The notes below the pieces were generated by a model. It was not told the origin of the DNA. It ran no database searches and saw nothing but the letters and a program-made list of their open reading frames with translations. A stretch of 21,080 bases of DNA from Phoronis australis (Eukaryota; Phoronida; Phoronidae). The stretch spans positions 130,810 through 151,889 of the forward strand of contig NMRA01000762.1 of assembly GCA_002633005.1 (NCBI GenBank), written 5' to 3'. Below, one piece after another: positions 17,646-21,080 of the stretch; positions within the stretch are counted from its first letter, which is position 1, and each line of letters opens with the position of its first letter. Position numbers and translations under genes: made by a program.

Positions 17646-20573
17646 CATTATTAAATGGTGGCATAGTAAACTTAAAAATCATGAATATTTCTCTTAAAAC
17701 TCATTACTAAGAGGAGTCAGATTATATTGTTGATTCCTTTTAAGAATTTATATATCATTATTCTTACATATGAGGTGTTAGGGAATTCATCAGGGGTGAT
17801 GTGCATGATTGTTTAATTGAGCCAACCAACCTCGTTTAGTAATCTGCCCAAATAATGAGCTGATTTTTAAGCGTGACAGTATGAAGACTATTTTGCAATA
17901 CACTCTCAGGATATCATTGTACTGGAAATGACCTACTTTTTCTTGGCATCCTAAAACTCATTTCAAGATTTCAATAACTTTCAACTATTGTGTAACTTTT
18001 AAAACAAGTTCCTTCTTTATGTCACATTAAACAGCAGCTGAAAGAACGACTGCAAACACCTAAATACGACAAACCTCAGTAACGCTGCAGTCTCCGTATT
18101 CTTCTTCGGACTCTTCCTCCTCCGAAGACAGTGACACCCCCTCATGTTCTAATGACCCCCTTCGTTGCTGCATCACTTGCTGGAACTGTAGTTGTGGCTC
18201 GTCATTATTAGCAATGTTGGCGAAAACCGCCGGCGCAAGTTTGGACTTCTTCTGCGACGCCCTGTTTTGAGGGCTATAGGACTTCTGTACTGCGTTCATG
18301 AACCTGCAGTGATGTGTTAAAATTATGAACACTAAACACTATTTCTGTGTTGCATTCAAAAATTTGCAACGAAGTATAGTTATGAATACTGAAATTCTAA
18401 ACAATACGATCAGAGATGTGGCACTTCAATACAAAGGAAATCAAAGCTATCCAGCAGCATGTAAGGAAGTCTTACATTAACCGCACTAACCACGGCCAAC
18501 CATACACCAGACTTGAAAACTTTATCAACAAGACTTCAGCATGAATGTGTTCAATAAACTGCAAAACCATGGCCAACCATACATCAGATTTGCAGATTTT
18601 TATTAACAGTGCTGTAAGGTGTAATTATTAAAAGGAATTGCAACAAAACCAGTCCTGTAAAATGATATTTTTACTTTCATGGAAAAGTTACAAGAAACTA
18701 AACCAATTCAGCTTGAAGGAGACCTGTGGTCAGTTGCATGAAAAAGTACCAAATAGGGACAAAATGTTGGAACAAACACCACCAGAAAACATAGAAATGA
18801 AAGCCATCGCCTTTAAATCTTACCAGATAAGGACACAGTATGAAGGACAACTAGAAAAATTTTATTTTTCATTAAAATAAGCTATTACCAGAAGAAATTG
18901 CAGGCATTCACAACAATTTGGGATGCCTTTGAAAAAAGATCAAAATTGGCAATTACTGTAGTCCAGAATTGTTGCTGATTATATGAGCCGTATAGCTACA
19001 GGAAGAGGCTCACGATGTTGTACACTTGATGGAAACCTGTCTACTGCAGACTCTGGGCTGCCCCACCTTTGCAAAAACTCTTTCAAATTTGAACACTTCA
19101 AACTATTATCTGACCTACTTGTTTGTATATGAAGTCCCACCCTCTCGGAAGTAAAGCTGCATCACTCCCACGGCAGGGGGTCGGCCACCTACGCTGGGCA
19201 TAGCCGTGGACAAACTGATCTTGGCATCTTGCCAATCTTCGCCAGTATTTTGGCAGATCATACCTTGGTACTGCAGCTAAACAGAAGCAGGAAAACATCA
19301 CTAGTAATATGTCTTGGAATAATGTAATGGCCCGAAAAGCAAGTCATTGTTTAAAAACTAGTGCAAGACACTAAAACAATGAAATCCAGCAATGTGAAAT
19401 AAAGGGTGTTAAGAAACCAAATGTTCGTGAGTGGTTCAATCTGGGACATACATCAAACAAATGTTAACGTCTTCATGCGAAGATAGTGGTAAATAACAGC
19501 ACATGCCTACAGACAAGAAAGGTACAGGCAAACACTATGATCTGTAAATTTGATTGAAACTGTATTACAAATATCATTAAACTCCCACAAATTCATACCA
19601 AAAACTCGAGTCTCTTGAGGTATAACAACTAATTTGTTGCCAAAACAATGAAGGTGTGGAAGCAGAGTTAAGTTCATTTATGGCAATTTGCCAGAAATGT
19701 GTCACTTTGTGTTTGTCATAAATCAGGGAACAGAATCAATAACTATTAGTTCCTGTGGCAAGCAACCTCAACTCAATAGCATCCCATTGTCTCGACATGG
19801 CGGAAACAGAAATGGAGCAGTATGACACAACGCAACGGTGCGTCACAAAAGAAATTTGACATGGCACAAATTGACACTTTGGTGTCAACCTGTCACCCAT
19901 TTTTGAGGTGGAGCAAGTTCTGCCTGATCATCTTGAGTTGTGACAAGTATTACAGGTTCAACCAGGAATCGATGTCAATGTGGAAGCAATGACTTCACCT
20001 GCGCTTGTACACAAGCAGCGTCCACCATCATTCCTGGCTTGGCTAGTCAAAGCCCTTAGGGGTTAATAAAACAATAAGGACCCTAAAACCTATGTTAAGC
20101 TGTGTTTAGTAACACCGTTTAACAGGGACAGTTGTATGACTAACAGCAAGGTTCACAAAGAACTGTTTTCACTAACCTTGCATGTCTTTCTCAAAAGGCC
20201 TACTATGTGTGAACACACCCATGATTTAGACTGTCTTCAAAATTCTAAACCACTTAGCAAGCTAGTCACTCCCTTCCTAGCCAAAAGTAATTGCAAACAT
20301 GAACACTCAGAGATTGGCCTCCAGTCCACGACTTCCGTGTTGACACAAGGGTGCAGCATTAATAGGACCTGACACAGATCAACTCTTAAGATCAATTCCA
20401 TTCAAGGCACAGGAGCTGTATCCTTTAGTCTACATTCACTTACCTTCATAACTTTATCATTGCTGAAAACTCTGATGTCATACTTAGGTGACCACGACGC
20501 CTGCCCAACAACATAAGAGAAATGGATCTCCACTTCAGCTGACTCCTTCACATCTAGCAATATGCTTATGTCT
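14047..20573 (-). CDS. DUF4139 protein, F37C4.5-like / MuiA-like, 5'-truncated, 7 exons
   Basis: Exons in transcription order: 20573-20444, 19276-19119, 18303-18075, 17068-16991, 15703-15542, 15293-15060, 14229-14047. All junctions are GT-AG and in phase, giving ~391 residues to a TGA. Recognised from family signatures of the C. elegans F37C4.5-like proteins: YVVGQASWSPKYDIRV, CQNTGEDWQDAKISLSTA, TFEIPRQSTIPSDNTAHK, LLAGPGNVFLDNNF, VFECSLGVDPAVKV and TDYLPQSTEDKIKV. These make up the DUF4139 domain, related to bacterial mucoidy inhibitor MuiA-like proteins. No enzymatic activity is established for the family to my knowledge. Family members are roughly 550-600 residues, so the N-terminal DUF4140/coiled-coil part lies right of the window. 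No signal peptide or membrane segment is visible in this part. The gene converges on SND1. Confidence 0.92.
14230..15059 (-). other. DUF4139 gene intron, nothing recognised
   Basis: 830 bp, AT-rich. Plus-strand open frames at 14464-14815 are low-complexity and match nothing known. Confidence 0.7.
15060..15293 (-). CDS. DUF4139 gene exon 6 of those visible
   Basis: 78 codons with the strongest family signature: SEVFECSLGVDPAVKVVYNA, KFREQSGTFTKMTTITYRR, VTDYLPQSTEDKIK. Donor GTGAGT on the minus strand. Confidence 0.95.
15542..15703 (-). CDS. DUF4139 gene exon 5 of those visible
   Basis: 54 codons: VAIAFIDLQPTFKYQSGGHK, AKHCFLTAKVKNTSAYALLA, GPGNVFLDNNFISK. Matches the family core around LLAGPANVFLDNNF. 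The donor reads GTTAGG. Confidence 0.95.
15704..16990 (-). other. DUF4139 gene intron, nothing recognised
   Basis: 1,287 bp, the longest intron here. No repeat, RNA gene or nested gene was identified; an 88-codon minus open frame at 16442-16708 has no recognisable domain. Confidence 0.7.
16991..17068 (-). CDS. DUF4139 gene exon 4 of those visible
   Basis: 26 codons, VKESVTNATFEIPRQSTIPS then DNTAHK. Matches the family motif in which a Phe/Ile-Pro segment is followed by SD...HKV. Too short to be found as an open frame; placed by phase and homology. Confidence 0.92.
17069..18074 (-). other. DUF4139 gene intron with (ATT)n tract
   Basis: About 1 kb, AT-rich. Only the trinucleotide tract below was recognised. 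Confidence 0.75.
17609..17653. repeat. (ATT)n microsatellite
   Basis: About 14 tandem ATT/TTA units with a single ATC interruption near the right end, in an intron of the DUF4139 gene. Confidence 0.95.
18075..18303 (-). CDS. DUF4139 gene exon 3 of those visible (linker with acidic tract)
   Basis: 76 codons after a split Lys: FMNAVQKSYSPQNRASQKKS, then a Gln-rich part (QLQFQQVMQQRRGS) and an acidic serine tract SLSSEEEESEEEYGDCSVTE. This is the variable, probably disordered insert between the two conserved halves of DUF4139. Donor GTTTGT is weak, but it keeps the frame into VKESVTNATFEIP. Confidence 0.85.
18304..19118 (-). other. DUF4139 gene intron, nothing recognised
   Basis: 815 bp. The phrase GGCCAACCATACA(C/T)CAGA occurs twice (about 18495 and 18571), a short local duplication. 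An 80-codon plus open frame at 18638-18880 shows no homology. Confidence 0.65.
19119..19276 (-). CDS. DUF4139 gene exon 2 of those visible
   Basis: LQYQGMICQNTGEDWQDAKI, SLSTAMPSVGGRPPAVGVM, then AA of a Lys codon. The donor GTAGGT was preferred to an internal GTGGGA because its phase fits the next exon's leading G. Confidence 0.9.
19277..20443 (-). other. DUF4139 gene intron, possible coding-like debris on plus strand
   Basis: 1,167 bp. The segment 19797-20066 on the plus strand reads as a frame from ATGGCGG with three in-frame TGAs and ends directly at an AATAAA (20065-20070). It may be a decayed retrocopy or chance. No other element recognised. Confidence 0.35.
20444..20573 (-). CDS. DUF4139 gene first visible exon
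   Basis: 43 codons after one base of a split codon: DISILLDVKESAEVEIHFSY, VVGQASWSPKYDIRVFSNDK, VMK. This is the start of DUF4139. The acceptor TTTCTTTAG shows that more exons lie upstream, to the right. Confidence 0.95.
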
Positions 20574-21080
20574 CTAAAGAAATGAATTTTTTGTTATTAT
20601 TAGAGCTGCAAAATTTGAACTGCAAACAAAGGAGGAATTTACGCTGAAATTCTTATAATGTTCAACCTCAACAACTTTTATGATTTAATGGAAGGGGATT
20701 TTGACAGGTATTTTTTAAATGAACCTATTCTCTTCTCTCAGGATGCATTACTGAGAGCTATACGTTCCATGCAGGCAAATTGCCATTAAACTTCAGGAGT
20801 AAATCTACTGTCAGACGTTATAATTTAAGATGACTGTACGGCCCATGTTCACCTCCCATTTCTTGATATTTCTGACTTAAGTGCCCATGTCAGGTTAAAC
20901 ACCCACTGCCCAATTTCCAGAGTCGCCAATTCAAGGATGCTGAATGTTTATGGTAAATATTTTGCGCATGTGACACATCAAATAGAGTGTTCAAATTTGA
21001 AAGCATTTTTGTGAGAATGATGCAATTCTACATTGACAGGCACAATGTTTAAAATATTAATGTATGGCGGGGGGGGGGGG
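20574..21080 (-). other. Intron of the DUF4139 gene and sequence end
   Basis: No further exon was identified. The last 12 bases (21069-21080) are all G, which looks like a contig end or sequencing artefact. Confidence 0.7.

Overview
The window looks like a nuclear genomic segment from an invertebrate animal. It holds two multi-exon genes with GT-AG introns of about 250-1,300 bp, AT-rich non-coding DNA, tRNA-like repeat debris, a minisatellite and an (ATT)n tract. No bacterial, phage or viral gene was recognised. I cannot name the species. A GGGAGGTAATT-type motif in one intron recalls repeats I associate with molluscs, but that is a weak hint from memory. The window ends in a run of 12 G, as contigs often do, so both genes may be cut by assembly limits rather than by biology.

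Positions 1-1105: no exon is recognisable. The first ~365 bp carry about 26 CpG dinucleotides, unlike the CpG-poor remainder, and could be a promoter with a short first exon (ATG at 209, donor at 295).

Positions 1106-11499, plus strand: the last 14 coding exons of SND1 (Tudor-SN/p100). Every exon junction keeps the reading frame. Joined, they give about 713 residues: SN-like domains 2, 3 and 4, the Tudor domain and the split C-terminal SN5 half. The first SN domain (~195 residues) is absent. Its introns hold a ~71-bp minisatellite made of hairpin units, a possible inverted-repeat element, a tRNA-like element, a 23-bp tandem duplication that copies a splice acceptor, and a small cluster of CRE-like sites.

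Positions 11500-14046: the space between two convergent genes, with 3' UTR sequence and AATAAA signals on both strands. No further gene is recognised here.

Positions 14047-20573, minus strand: seven exons encoding the C-terminal ~391 residues of a DUF4139 protein (F37C4.5-like / MuiA-like family, biochemical function unknown). Its N-terminal part lies beyond the right edge. The frame is continuous to a TGA stop.

The two genes have no obvious functional link and look like convergent neighbours. I did not find a convincing undescribed system. The best second-look items are the duplicated splice acceptor, the hairpin minisatellite and the CpG-rich start of the window.
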